Assembly (NCBI GenBank): GCA_963698735.1
Contig: CAVOSA010000030.1
Coordinates: forward strand, 1 to 64,000
Direction of reading: 5' to 3'
Source of the DNA: RPQJ01 sp963698735
Lineage (GTDB): Bacteria; Pseudomonadota; Gammaproteobacteria; Steroidobacterales; Steroidobacteraceae
Length of the DNA: 64,000 bases
Positions 54,106 to 63,055 of the stretch are shown here, in pieces. Under the pieces are notes generated by a model. That model was not told where the DNA came from. It ran no database searches and saw nothing but the letters and a program-made list of their open reading frames with translations. How positions within the stretch are numbered: position 1 is the stretch's first letter; every line of letters begins with the position of its first letter. A program made the position numbers and the translations under genes.

Positions 54106-54723
54106 TCAGACCTTGTACGCTGACCCCTCGGTCATGTAGCCGGCGAACCTCGGCACTCGCCGCAGGTAGTAGTGCTCGGCATCGCGCAGTTGCAGGCCTG
54201 ATCCTGCCACCAGCTGCGCCGTGTCCCGGATGAGATGACAGCCGCCGCCGACGCGATTCTGTAGCGGGTTGAGCCGATGCTGCCAACGGGCCACCTTCGC
54301 GTCGGGAGACAGGCCGTGCTCGAGGAACAGGAACTGTCCGCCCGGTTTCAGCACGCGCCGTACTTCACCGAGTGCATGCACCACGTCAGGGATCGAGCAC
54401 AGCGTCAGCGTGCAGACCACGGTGTCGAAGCTGTCGCCCTCGAATGGCAGGTGCTCCGCATTCAGGTGATGGAAGTCCACGGCGACGCTGGACGCGGCGA
54501 TGCGGGGCAGCGAGAAACGATCGAGGTCAGTGTCGGGATCGATCGCCTCGATGCGGTGCACGCCGGAGGGGTAATGCGGCAGGTTCCTGCCCGTGCCAAA
54601 GCCGATCTCGAGAATTCGACCGGACGCCCGGGACAGCGTGCGCCGCCGCGGCTTGTCGAAGACCCGGCTGCCCATGGCGAAGTCGAGCAGGTACGGAAAC
54701 ACGCAGTGATGGTAGAGGCCCAC
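54106..54723 (-). CDS. Class I SAM-dependent methyltransferase
   Basis: A 205-residue methyltransferase. The SAM-binding motif I is ILEIGFGTGRNLPHYP, followed by IEAIDPDTD and LPFEGDSFDTVVCTLTLCSI (motif of UbiE/COQ5-type enzymes). The C-terminal part has FLEHGLSPD. Substrate unknown; the family often acts on lipids or quinones. It starts 1 bp after the upstream heme-protein gene ends, so the two are an operon. Confidence 0.92.
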   Translation of the reverse strand: MGLYHHCVFPYLLDFAMGSRVFDKPRRRTLSRASGRILEIGFGTGRNLPHYPSGVHRIEAIDPDTDLDRFSLPRIAASSVAVDFHHLNAEHLPFEGDSFDTVVCTLTLCSIPDVVHALGEVRRVLKPGGQFLFLEHGLSPDAKVARWQHRLNPLQNRVGGGCHLIRDTAQLVAGSGLQLRDAEHYYLRRVPRFAGYMTEGSAYKV

Positions 54724-54724
54724 G

Positions 54725-55318
54725 CTACTTGGCCGCCGGCCATCTCACCGTAACGGCGCCGCGCAGCTGGCCGGATTCAAATCCTGTCGCGGCGTCCAGC
54801 GGGTACTCGCTGGCGATGGCTGCCGCCACTTCGGGAGCAATGGTTGCACCGTGGCACGTAAGGCATACGGGCTGCATGACGATCGCACGCAAGTATCGAC
54901 GTTCGATACCCTGCGTCGAACGGAACTCCATCACTGCCTCGGGTGGCTCCCCCGGAGGCGATGCCTTCGACAGCTCGGTCGCAAATCCAGCCATGACCGC
55001 GCGCTCGACGTCGTCGGGCGCGTTCGCCGGATTCCTCAGCCGAAGTGCCGTGCGACCCACGCTCGCGCCAGAGGACGAGGACAACCGGGCCGCGATCTCG
55101 GGCGCACGGGTCCTGCAGACTTCGATGGCGGCGACCGGTCCGCCCTGCTGCATTGCCTGTCCGAGTTCGGCCTTCATTTCGCTCATGAGCTGATCCGCGA
55201 GCGCGCGGCTGGCTTCGTCCCATGCTGCGGTGGACTCCCCTGCCTGGGTGGGCACGGCGAACAGGGCGCAAATGCATGCAACAACACACACTGGCCTGAG
55301 CATGCGCGGGAAACTCAT
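54725..55318 (-). CDS. DUF3365-type c-type heme protein
   Basis: A 197-residue exported protein: signal peptide (ending PTQAGE), then an N-terminal helical region and the DUF3365 (Tll0287-like) core with VCLTCHGA, a single CxxCH heme site around residue 152. Such proteins are sensor-like single-domain heme proteins in the periplasm. It is the first gene of the two-gene unit with the methyltransferase. Confidence 0.88.
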   Translation of the reverse strand: MSFPRMLRPVCVVACICALFAVPTQAGESTAAWDEASRALADQLMSEMKAELGQAMQQGGPVAAIEVCRTRAPEIAARLSSSSGASVGRTALRLRNPANAPDDVERAVMAGFATELSKASPPGEPPEAVMEFRSTQGIERRYLRAIVMQPVCLTCHGATIAPEVAAAIASEYPLDAATGFESGQLRGAVTVRWPAAK

Positions 55319-55524
55319 GTCGCCACCTGCTTTCGCATCGCAAGTCGATTTATAAGTGCAATTGTATTAACTGATCTTATTCGAACTCAATAGGCATCTC
55401 TGGTTAGAGTTTTTTTAAAATGGGCAACAAATCGGACAGCCCACCGCAGCGTGCTAAGTGCCGCCCGCTCAGGTAGATTGCGCGCCCTCCCCGCCCCGCC
55501 CGGGCCAGAGTCAATCGAGCAACC

Positions 55525-56247
55525 ATGGGACGCATTTTCGAAGTCAGAAAGCACGCGATGTTCGCGCGCTGGAACCGCATGGCGAAGCAGTTCAGCCGCA
55601 TCGGCAAGGACATCACCATCGCGGTCAAGAAGGGCGGCCCGGACCCCGACACGAACCCGGCGCTGCGCCGCGCGATCCAGAACTCGCGCGCCGTCAACAT
55701 GCCGAAGGACAAGGTGGAGTCGGCAATCAAGCGCGCCTCCGGGCGCGATGCCGCTAACTTCGAAGAGGTCATCTACGAAGGCTACGCGCCGCATGGCGTC
55801 GCCGTGCTGGTCGAATGCGCGACGGACAATCCGACGCGCACGGTGGCCGCCGTGCGCAATGCGTTCAACAAGAACGGCGGTAATTTCGCGACCTCCGGCA
55901 GCGTCGCCTTCCAGTTCCGGCGCATGGGCGTGTTCCGGTTGAACCCGGAAGGGATCGACCAGGACGACCTCGAGCTCTACCTGATCGACCACGGTCTCGA
56001 GGAGTTCGGCGAGAGCACCGGCGAAAAGGGCGAACCGCAGCTCGTCGCCCGCTGCCTGTTCGAGGACTTCGGCGCGATGCAGAAGGCGCTCGAGGAGCGC
56101 GGCATCAACCCGATCTCAGCCGAGCACGAGTACATCTGCACGACCCCGACCGAACTCGGCGAGCCGCAAGCCACCGAAGTGCTCGAGCTGATCGACAAGC
56201 TCGAGCAGGACGAGGACGTGCAGAAGGTCTACCACACGCTGGCGTAG
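55525..56247 (+). CDS. YebC/PmpR-family regulator or translation factor
   Basis: The 240-residue protein starts MGRIFEVRKHAMFARWNRMA, followed by KKGGPDPDTNPALRRAIQNS and YEGYAPHGVAVLVECATDNP, typical of the YebC family. The first motif is not the standard MAGHSKW form, so it belongs to the YebC-II-like branch (YeeN). YebC proteins bind DNA in transcription or act on ribosomes stalled at proline stretches. No ruv genes are adjacent. Confidence 0.92.
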   Translation: MGRIFEVRKHAMFARWNRMAKQFSRIGKDITIAVKKGGPDPDTNPALRRAIQNSRAVNMPKDKVESAIKRASGRDAANFEEVIYEGYAPHGVAVLVECATDNPTRTVAAVRNAFNKNGGNFATSGSVAFQFRRMGVFRLNPEGIDQDDLELYLIDHGLEEFGESTGEKGEPQLVARCLFEDFGAMQKALEERGINPISAEHEYICTTPTELGEPQATEVLELIDKLEQDEDVQKVYHTLA

Positions 56248-56519
56248 CCACCATGGCCTGACCCGGAGAAAGAGGGACACCACGCTGCCTGCGGGGTTGT
56301 TGACAACCATTTTTCAAGCAGGCCGCGGCCGACCAGTGCACGAGTCGCTGCTGCCGGAACCGGGCGGCGCACCGGCGGCGCGGGAATCAACCCGCGATGA
56401 ACACGAATGATGATTGCGGGAGCGGTGGCGGGCTGCGTCACCCGTCTGCCTCTACCGACCAGCGATAACTGCTTGAAACCAGAGTCGCAGGTGAGGAGTG
56501 CACGGGTCCAGCGCACCCC

Positions 56520-57077
56520 CTACTCCAGCAGTTTCTCGATCGCCTGGTTGAGCTGTACGGAGTCGGGCTTCACTTTGCTGTCGAAGTGATGCACGACCCG
56601 GCCGTCGGCGCTGACCAGGTATTTGTTGAAATTCCAGTTGGGCTCGGAGGACTTGCGGGCGAGTTCCTTGAAGACCGGGTTCGCGTTCCTGCCGGTCACC
56701 ACCGAGGGGCTGAGCATCGTGAAGGTCACGCCGTAGTTGATGTAGCAGATCTCGGCGGTCTCGGCCTCCTGCTTCGCCTCCTGGTTGAAGTCGTCCGATG
56801 GGAAGCCGATCACCGCGAGCCCGCGTGCGTGGTACTTCTGGTTCAGCGCCTCGAGACCCTTGAACTGCGGCGTGTAGCCGCAGTGGCTCGCGGTGTTGAC
56901 GATCAGTAACGGCTTGCCAGCGTACGCCTCGCAGAGGTTGACGCTTTGTTCAGAGCGCAGCTTCTTGAAGTCATGGTTGAGAAAGGCGGGGCACTGGTCC
57001 GCCATCACCTGATCGCCGAACAGCAGGCCGACGACGAGCGCGAGCGCTGCCGGGATAGAGCGGGGGGTTCGGGCCAT
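56520..57077 (-). CDS. Glutathione peroxidase-family protein, exported
   Basis: From ATG 57077 the protein has 185 residues with an N-terminal signal peptide (cleaved near VMADQ). The active-site region NTASHCGYTPQFKGLEALNQ has Cys in place of selenocysteine, followed by IGFPSDDFNQEAKQEAETAE and NWNFNKYLVSADGRV. Gln and Trp of the tetrad are present. It reduces peroxides with thiols, probably in the periplasm. A good Shine-Dalgarno (GGAGG) precedes the ATG. Confidence 0.92.
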   Translation of the reverse strand: MARTPRSIPAALALVVGLLFGDQVMADQCPAFLNHDFKKLRSEQSVNLCEAYAGKPLLIVNTASHCGYTPQFKGLEALNQKYHARGLAVIGFPSDDFNQEAKQEAETAEICYINYGVTFTMLSPSVVTGRNANPVFKELARKSSEPNWNFNKYLVSADGRVVHHFDSKVKPDSVQLNQAIEKLLE

Positions 57078-57149
57078 CTTGAGCCTCCAGTGTCGGGGAA
57101 CCGGGTCGGCGAAGCTCCGAAAAGGCATGGAGTCAGCGTGACCGTACCT

Positions 57150-57245
57150 TCACTTGAGCGTGCGGAATTCGCGGACGGTCAGGACCAGCCCGATGACCAG
57201 CAGCACGAAGACGACGAAGCCCCAGAACCCAAGATTGATGGTCAT
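57150..57245 (-). CDS. 31-residue single-pass membrane protein
   Basis: A reading frame of 31 codons (MTINLGFWGFVVFVLLVIGL, then VLTVREFRTLK) is almost entirely one TM helix with a basic tail. Its ATG overlaps the stop of the 61-residue gene by ATGA, which is strong evidence for translation. No family known. It is the third of three tiny membrane-protein genes in a row. Confidence 0.65.
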   Translation of the reverse strand: MTINLGFWGFVVFVLLVIGLVLTVREFRTLK

Positions 57246-57427
57246 GACTGCTTTCTTGCCAGCAAGGCGGCCAGCTTGAAGTAGATTCCGAAGCCAAAGA
57301 TTGCCGGAATCCAGATTGCGGTGAAGATCGCCTGCTCACGGTCCTGCGCGATGAACCATAGATAGGCCGAGATGGAAAATGAAATCATCACGGCCAAGAG
57401 AATGAAGTAGTCCGATTTCCTGAACAT
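57242..57427 (-). CDS. 61-residue membrane protein
   Basis: From ATG 57427: MFRKSDYFILLAVMISFSIS, with two hydrophobic helices (about 8-27 and 38-57). GGAGG lies seven bases upstream. It overlaps the 31-residue gene by 4 bp and is 17 bp after the 73-residue gene. Function unknown. Confidence 0.72.
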   Translation of the reverse strand: MFRKSDYFILLAVMISFSISAYLWFIAQDREQAIFTAIWIPAIFGFGIYFKLAALLARKQS

Positions 57428-57444
57428 TGAGTCCTCCGGCTGAA

Positions 57445-57666
57445 TTACTTCTCGAGATACTCTTCGAACCCGTAGCCAACGGCGCTCAGCAGGCATCCGG
57501 CGATGGCCAGGGAACCGATCACACGGATTCCCGACGAAATGCCGACCGCAAATGACTGCGCCGGGATGAGTCCCGTCGCTGCGAGCAGCAAGCCAGTGCA
57601 GCCGATCACGGTGAGCACATTGCCCGCGACGATCAAGAGCCGATACACCGGTCGTGCAGATCTCAC
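57445..57666 (-). CDS. 73-residue membrane protein
   Basis: MRSARPVYRLLIVAGNVLTV start, two hydrophobic helices (about 9-31 and 44-63) and an acidic end (GFEEYLEK). The GTG start at 57666 is used; Shine-Dalgarno is weak (GGAG 12 bp upstream). First of the three tiny genes, all transcribed leftwards towards the glutathione peroxidase gene. No family is recognised. Confidence 0.6.
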   Translation of the reverse strand: MRSARPVYRLLIVAGNVLTVIGCTGLLLAATGLIPAQSFAVGISSGIRVIGSLAIAGCLLSAVGYGFEEYLEK

Positions 57667-57758
57667 GGCGCGTGGCGCTCCAACTTCATGACGGCGGTCT
57701 CAAGGTGCACCGAGGGGCGATCATCCGACTTGCTCTGCATTGACTGCGCCGCCGCACA

Positions 57759-57781
57759 CCGCCCCCCACTAAGGGGGGCGG
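57759..57781 (-). terminator. GC-only hairpin after the fasciclin gene
   Basis: CCGCCCCCC and GGGGGGCGG pair over 9 bp with loop ACTAA. It lies 18 bp after the fasciclin stop (on the minus strand). There is no U-run, so termination is uncertain. Confidence 0.5.
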
Positions 57782-57798
57782 CTGCGCCATTCAGAACC

Positions 57799-58323
57799 CT
57801 ACTTCGGCAGGAGCACAGTATCGATGACATGGATGACGCCGTTGCTCGCGGCAATATCCGTCTTGACGACGTTCGCGCCGTCGACCTTGACCTTGCCGCC
57901 GTCCACCGCAATCCTGACAGACTGGCCATTGACGGTCTTCGCGCTGGTGAGTTTCACGACGTCCGCGGCCATCACCTTGCCTGCTACGACGTGGTAAGTG
58001 AGGATGCCGGCAAGCTTCGCCTTGTTCTCAGGCTTCAGCAGCGACTCGAGCGTGCCGGCGGGCAGCTTGGCGAACGCCTCGTCCGTCGGCGCGAACACGG
58101 TGAATGGACCAGGCCCCTTGAGGGTCTCGACGAGACCGGCAGCCGTGAGCGCAGTGGCCAGCGTCTTGAAGCTGCCGGCCGCCACGGCCGTGTCGACGAT
58201 GTCAGCGGGCGCCTTGGCCTTGGCCTCGTAGGCGTTGGCGCCTTGGAACGCCAGTGCGCCGGTCAGCAGCGCGGCAAGCGGCAGCAAAGCGCGCAGACGA
58301 AAAAAGCCGAACGATGTGGACAT
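57799..58323 (-). CDS. Exported fasciclin-domain protein
   Basis: From ATG 58323: 174 residues, signal peptide with cleavage near ANAYE and one fasciclin domain. The H1 motif (FKTLATALTAAGLVETLKGP, GPFTVFAPTDEAFAKLPAGT) and H2-type YHVVAGKVMAADVV are visible. It is a single-domain surface or periplasmic protein, perhaps in adhesion or oxygen-related roles seen in bacterial fasciclins. AGGAGAG precedes the ATG. Confidence 0.92.
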   Translation of the reverse strand: MSTSFGFFRLRALLPLAALLTGALAFQGANAYEAKAKAPADIVDTAVAAGSFKTLATALTAAGLVETLKGPGPFTVFAPTDEAFAKLPAGTLESLLKPENKAKLAGILTYHVVAGKVMAADVVKLTSAKTVNGQSVRIAVDGGKVKVDGANVVKTDIAASNGVIHVIDTVLLPK

Positions 58324-58614
58324 TGGAACTCTCCTGGGTTGATCGGGGCAATCCGGAACTGTCGTTGGGGGAGCGACGGTTCCTGCCGACTCTTTCGATC
58401 TGTGCGATTTGCTGGATTCGATCCAGCCGCAGCCCGGGTTCGGTCGCCAGGAAGTGTCACCGCGTTGCGGCAAGTTCCACCGGGGTGCCGGCGACGTCGG
58501 CCGCCACCTTGTCGAGGTCGCTGGCTGCCCCTTCCGTGCAGTGCACTGTCATGGAGCCCCGCCAGCAGGCTTTGCGTCGGCGGCTTACACGCAAACCCGA
58601 AAACCTGAGACCTC

Positions 58615-59010
58615 TCACCCCGAGTTGCCCATGCGCTGAATGGCGATGTAGTACTCCGCGGGCTTTCCTTTCGCCAGCTTGACGGGCACGACGCGCCAAT
58701 GCATGACGAAAGGTCTTTTCTTGCTGTCGTAGTTGATGGCGCGACCTTCAAAAACCTTGCCCTTTTCCATGCAACGACGCAGTGCATCGAGGGGGGCTCG
58801 TTCGGTCGCCGGCCCCTGCAGCAGCACCGGCGACTTTCCGATCACGCTCTTGGCGCTGTAGCCGGTCAGGGCAGTGAATGCCCGGTTGACGTAGACAATC
58901 GGCGAGCCCTTGCCAGCACGGGTGATCATGATCGAGTCGAAGCTATGGTCGGCAATGGCCCTGAGGGAAGCGACCAAAGCATCGGCGGGCGGGGTTGCAG
59001 TACGCATCAT
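58615..59010 (-). CDS. PAS-domain protein, LOV-like but without the flavin Cys
   Basis: A single PAS domain of 131 residues and nothing else: SFDSIMITRAGKGSPIVYVN, AFTALTGYSAKSVIGKSPVL and RPFVMHWRVVPVKLAKGKPA. Where a LOV domain has GRNCRFLQ, this has GKSPVLLQ, so the photoreactive Cys is absent. No output domain. It may be a ligand-binding regulator or partner. Upstream of it on the same strand is 280 bp without a clear gene. Confidence 0.85.
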   Translation of the reverse strand: MMRTATPPADALVASLRAIADHSFDSIMITRAGKGSPIVYVNRAFTALTGYSAKSVIGKSPVLLQGPATERAPLDALRRCMEKGKVFEGRAINYDSKKRPFVMHWRVVPVKLAKGKPAEYYIAIQRMGNSG

Positions 59011-59292
59011 CCATCGTCTCCTTGAATTGTCGATTTCGGGTAGTGGTTGCTGTCCAGATCTCTGGCGCGAAGCTTGTGGTTGATCTTCGCAAGTCGCATC
59101 GCAGCAGAGCTCGTTGGGCAGATGCTTCGCTCAGCCCGGCCTTTGATATGACGGTCCAAGGTCGCCAACTATGGACGAGAGCTCAGGTGCTGTCCCCAAT
59201 ACTCGAGGATCAGTACACGTGATGTAATCGAGGCTCTCCAGTGAACAGCTCAGCCGCGCGGACTCACCACCACTTTATTCGAGAAGTACGCA

Positions 59293-60813
59293 ATGAAGGA
59301 TTCACAGGCAGGTTCCATGGATGGCACCCATCGCAGCCCCTCGCGATCCTCACGCGGACCGATCGCCGTGGTCCTCGGCGCGAGCGGCTACATGGGTTCG
59401 AATCTGGCGCCGGCGTTGAGCGCCCACGGCTGGCATGTGCGTGCGGTCGCGCGCAGCGCCGCGGTGCTCGAGGCCCGCGAATGGCCGGGCGTCGAATGCT
59501 GGTCGGCAGACGTGTTGCAACCCGGGACGCTCGGTCCTGTGCTCGAAGGCGCGGATGTCGTCTACTATCTGGTGCACATGATGTGGAGCGGCGGCGACTT
59601 CGTGCCAGTCGAGCGCCGGGCGGCCGAAAACGCGCGGCAGGCGTGCGAGGCCGCGGGGGTGCGGCGCATCGTCTACCTGGGCGGCATCATGCCGAAGGAG
59701 AAGCTCTCCCGGCACATGGAAGGCCGGGCCGTCGTCGGCGACACACTCCGTGAGGGTTCGATCCAGGTCATCGAGCTGCAGGCGGCGATGATCGTCGGAC
59801 CCGGCTCGGCGGCCTTCGAGGTCATCCGCGACCTCGTCAACCACCTCCCGGTCATGATCACGCCGAAATGGGTGCGACGGCACTCGACGCCGATCGCCCT
59901 CGAGAACGTGCTGACCTACATGATCGCTGCTGCGAACCTGCCGTTCGCAGGCAACCGGATTCTCGAGATCGCTGGGCCCGATGTGCTCACCTACCAGGAG
60001 ATCATGGAAATCTACGGGGAGTTCGTCGGCAGGAAGCCGATCGTGATTCCCGTGCCCGTGCTCACGCCGAAGCTCTCCAGCTACTGGCTGTATTTCGTCA
60101 CCTCCGTGCCACCGACCACGGCCATGTCGCTGGTCGAGGGACTCGCGCACGACTACATCGGCGAAGGCCGCGAGATGCGTGAGCTCGTGCCGCAGCGCTT
60201 GCTTACCTTCCGCGAGTCGGTGGCCGTGACGCTGCAGGCCGAGAAGAACCACGAGATGCCCGCACGCTGGGTCGAGGGGTCCATCGCCTGCCGCGACTGG
60301 AACCCGCGCTACTCGTTCTACGCCAAGAAATTCTGTGGCGAACACGAGACCCGCGCTTCCCGCGAGGCGCTGTTCAAGGTGCTGCAGCAGTTCGGCCATG
60401 ATGGCGACTTCTTCTCGTATCGCCCCCTGTGGTGGCTGCGCCGCGCGTTCGACTGGCTGATCGGCGGCCCGAGCTTCCGGACCGGCCGCCGCGATCCCGA
60501 CACGCTGCGCATGGGCGACGTGGTGGACGGCTGGCGCGTGCTCGGCATGCAGCCCAACGAGCGGCTGACGCTGTCGATGCTGATGCGCGCACCCGGGTCG
60601 GGCCTGCAGGAATTCAACATCCGGGAGCGCGGCGACCGGCGCGTGGTGGAACTCTGTGCCTACTGGCACCCGGCCGGGCTCTGGGGGCTCTTGTACTGGT
60701 ACGCCCACCTGCCGCTGTACAGCCCACTGGTGAATAGCGCCGTGGCAGAGGTGGCACGCCGGGCAGAAGCGCTCGACGACAAGCGGGCGACAACGGCGGA
60801 GCAAGTCGCCTAG
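59293..60813 (+). CDS. NAD(P)-binding epimerase-like protein with DUF2867
   Basis: The first part is an extended-SDR/NmrA-type domain (IAVVLGASGYMGSNLAPALS, VVYYLVHMMWSGGDFVPVER), the last part (about residues 350-490) a DUF2867-type domain (DGWRVLGMQPNERLTLSMLM, VELCAYWHPAGLWGLLYWYA). 506 residues in total. Such proteins are found in gammaproteobacterial stress and light-response clusters but the chemistry is unknown. ATG 59293 is used; a later ATG (residue 9) is possible. Confidence 0.85.
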   Translation: MKDSQAGSMDGTHRSPSRSSRGPIAVVLGASGYMGSNLAPALSAHGWHVRAVARSAAVLEAREWPGVECWSADVLQPGTLGPVLEGADVVYYLVHMMWSGGDFVPVERRAAENARQACEAAGVRRIVYLGGIMPKEKLSRHMEGRAVVGDTLREGSIQVIELQAAMIVGPGSAAFEVIRDLVNHLPVMITPKWVRRHSTPIALENVLTYMIAAANLPFAGNRILEIAGPDVLTYQEIMEIYGEFVGRKPIVIPVPVLTPKLSSYWLYFVTSVPPTTAMSLVEGLAHDYIGEGREMRELVPQRLLTFRESVAVTLQAEKNHEMPARWVEGSIACRDWNPRYSFYAKKFCGEHETRASREALFKVLQQFGHDGDFFSYRPLWWLRRAFDWLIGGPSFRTGRRDPDTLRMGDVVDGWRVLGMQPNERLTLSMLMRAPGSGLQEFNIRERGDRRVVELCAYWHPAGLWGLLYWYAHLPLYSPLVNSAVAEVARRAEALDDKRATTAEQVA

Positions 60814-61002
60814 GGCCGGTTCACACGATTTGATCTACGGCGCGCAGGTAACTGACACACGCGCCGTTCGCTCAGATCGAGCCGTGTTGGCCGCCTCAAC
60901 GCGGCAACGTCGCACACGACTACCGCAACGTCCTCAAGGTGATCTCTATCAAGACGGGTACGTCTGGTCGCGTGGGCCCAGGCTGCCGGACTCGTGGCGT
61001 GC

Positions 61003-61540
61003 TCAGCGACCGCGTCCTTGGCGATATTCGGATCGGTAGCGGTAGACCGGCAGCGTGTCGAGGAACGGTTCGGTCTCGAGCTTGCCGGTGCGTTGCCGGC
61101 TGGCAAGTGCGGCGCCCTCCTCCGCAGCCGCTGGGCACTTGATCTCCGGGATCTCCTGCGAGCGTCCGAGCGGGTAGAGCAGCGGCAGTTCGGCGCTGAC
61201 CTGCGCGCGTCCGCGGTTGCGGGCGTCCAGTCCATTGAACCAGACGTTGGCGCGCACGTTCTGGATCTTCTTGCAGCGCTCGCGCAGTTCATCCTTGGCG
61301 GCATCACCGTCTCCGCGCGACCGATCACGGCAGCACTGCTGCCGATTGGGCCTAAGCAGACCGGTGATTCGTTGATCTGCTCGTCGGCCGCATAACTGAT
61401 CGTGGCGTAGGCCTCGCAGACGAGCCGCCTCGCCGCCTGCTCGGAACCCGCGGCCTCGGCGCTGACGGGTCCGGATTCGTGGCTCAGTGCATGCACGAAC
61501 AGACCCAGCGCTCGCTCCAGGTCCTTGAACGCCACGGCGA
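61003..61540 (-). pseudogene. Frame-broken hypothetical protein
   Basis: Two frames join near 61315. The upstream part reads IAVAFKDLERALGLFVHALS, then SEQAARRLVCEAYATISYAA; the downstream part reads GDGDAAKDELRERCKKIQNV, RANVWFNGLDARNRGR and ends LPVYRYRSEYRQGRGR. The third-base GC of both pieces is high and the pieces have a protein-like composition, so a single-base shift in a true gene is likely. No family is recognised. The 5' end overlaps the PIN remnant on the other strand. The rest of 60814-61002 shows nothing. Confidence 0.45.
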
Positions 61541-61559
61541 TCACGATCGCAGGATTCTG

Positions 61560-61757
61560 CGCGACTTCGAGGGCGTGCTGCCGGAGCCCGCGGTCGACGA
61601 TGAGATGTGCACGGCAGCCTGCGAGCTGGCACGTCGTGCTCGCGCCGCCGGCGTGTCGGTGCCGGCGACGGATGTGCTGATTGCGGCGTGCGCCCACCGG
61701 CACGGTGCGACGGCTGAGACGGCGGATTCGGATTTCGAGTGGCTGGCGGGGGTCTGA
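61560..61757 (+). pseudogene. PIN-domain (VapC-like) C-terminal remnant
   Basis: About 65 codons in an open plus-strand frame: VLPEPAVDDEMCTAACELAR, RARAAGVSVPATDVLIAAC and AETADSDFEWL, the end of a PIN-domain ribonuclease, with two of the acidic positions (ATDVL and DSDF). The N-terminal half with the first catalytic Asp is absent and no antitoxin gene is near. Confidence 0.55.
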
Positions 61758-61829
61758 CGCCGATCGAATCGATGCGCGCCGACGACTAACGATGGGAACG
61801 CCTCTGCTGCTGCGCGCTGGGCGCGCGTG

Positions 61830-62522
61830 TTACCAGGGAATCGGCGCGCCCTTGAAGTCGTAGAAGCGACCCGTGTCGCTCGGCCCGAGCTTCGCGATCA
61901 CGGCAATGAGTCCGCCGACACTTTCCTGCGGGGAATAGGTGGCACCGGCGCCACCCATGTCGGTGCGTACCCAGCCCGGGTGCAGCACGACGCAGATGAA
62001 CCCTTCCGGCGCCAGTTCCGCGCTCAAGGTCTTGTTGATCTGGTTCAGTGCCGCCTTGCTCGCCCGGTAGGCGTACCAGCGGCCGCTCGAGTCCGCGATG
62101 CTGCCGAGCTGCGAGGACAGGTTGACGATGGTCCGGCGCTTGCCCGCGCGCAGGTTCGGCAGCAGCGCCTGGGTGACGCGCAGCGGGCCGAGGGTGTTCA
62201 CCGCCAGCGTCTGCTCCATCACGGCGAAGTCGACGGTGTCCACGGTCACGTCGTTAGGGTCGAACACGCCGGCGTTGTTCACCAGAATGTCGATGGCCAC
62301 CCCGTGCAGGCGGTGCGCGAGGGCCGCGACGCTCGCCGCGTCCGTCAAGTGGAGTGGCTCAACGCGGTCCGCCACCGCGGACAACTCGCTGGCGTCGGCA
62401 GGATCACGAACGGTGCCGATGACCCGGTAGCCCTTGGCGGCGAACTGCCGGGCGCACTCGAGGCCGATGCCGCGGTTGGCGCCGGTGATCAGCACGTTGG
62501 TGGGCGTGGTGGCGGAGACCAT
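61830..62522 (-). CDS. Short-chain dehydrogenase
   Basis: The 230-residue SDR has the cofactor motif LITGANRGIGLECARQFAAK, the NNAGVFDPND motif and the catalytic Ser, Tyr and Lys (IVNLSSQLGSI, YAYRASKAALNQ). It resembles the C-factor/CsgA-like group. Substrate unknown. ATG at 62522. Confidence 0.92.
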   Translation of the reverse strand: MVSATTPTNVLITGANRGIGLECARQFAAKGYRVIGTVRDPADASELSAVADRVEPLHLTDAASVAALAHRLHGVAIDILVNNAGVFDPNDVTVDTVDFAVMEQTLAVNTLGPLRVTQALLPNLRAGKRRTIVNLSSQLGSIADSSGRWYAYRASKAALNQINKTLSAELAPEGFICVVLHPGWVRTDMGGAGATYSPQESVGGLIAVIAKLGPSDTGRFYDFKGAPIPW

Positions 62523-62621
62523 GCCGGCGATCGTGACAGAAAAGACAGTGAGCGCAATGACGAGTCATCGCTGGCTGAAGCAGAGCCGGTTCTCCCCTGC
62601 CCTGCTCGGCTGGGTCGCGGA

Positions 62622-62861
62622 TCAGAATTTCTTGTGCGAGCCGTCGCACAACGGCGGCTTGGCCGTGTGCTTGCAGGCGCAGAACCACGCCTGCTTCGAC
62701 TCCGTGGCCTGGAATTTCACCGGAGTGAACTCCGAGCCCTTGTGCGAACCGTCGCAGAATGGCTGCTGCGCACTCTTGCCGCAGGCACACCACCAGTAGG
62801 TCTTGCCGGCCTCGACGTCGACGACGATCGGCGCCTTGGCGGCGATGGTGGGTTCGCTCAT
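62622..62861 (-). CDS. Double-CDGSH iron-sulfur protein
   Basis: 79 residues with two CDGSH motifs: CACGKSAQQPFCDGSHKGSE and CACKHTAKPPLCDGSHKK, each with the C-x-C...C...H ligands of a [2Fe-2S] cluster. Bacterial double-CDGSH proteins are electron-transfer or redox-sensor proteins. A Shine-Dalgarno (AAGGAGA) precedes the ATG at 62861. Confidence 0.93.
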   Translation of the reverse strand: MSEPTIAAKAPIVVDVEAGKTYWWCACGKSAQQPFCDGSHKGSEFTPVKFQATESKQAWFCACKHTAKPPLCDGSHKKF

Positions 62862-63055
62862 GTCTCAGTCTCCTTGGGAATCGTTTAGCCCTGAGGCTCA
62901 TGCTAGCAGCGGTTGCGCGGACGGATCGGCCTGGAATTGGACGCTTGATCATCGGGAAATGCAGAAGGGACCCAAGATCGCAGCAGGGGATCATGCAGGT
63001 CGCCGCACCGCTGCTGGTCCGCGCCGTGCCCTGCCGGTCGGCTGCGTCCGGCGCC

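Noticed and set aside
56248..56519. Gene in the gap after the YebC gene
   Set aside because: Short frames only, no start signals or motifs; I see nothing there.
58467..58562. 31-codon frame between the fasciclin and PAS genes
   Set aside because: High third-base GC but weak start signal and no overlap with a neighbour; support is too thin.
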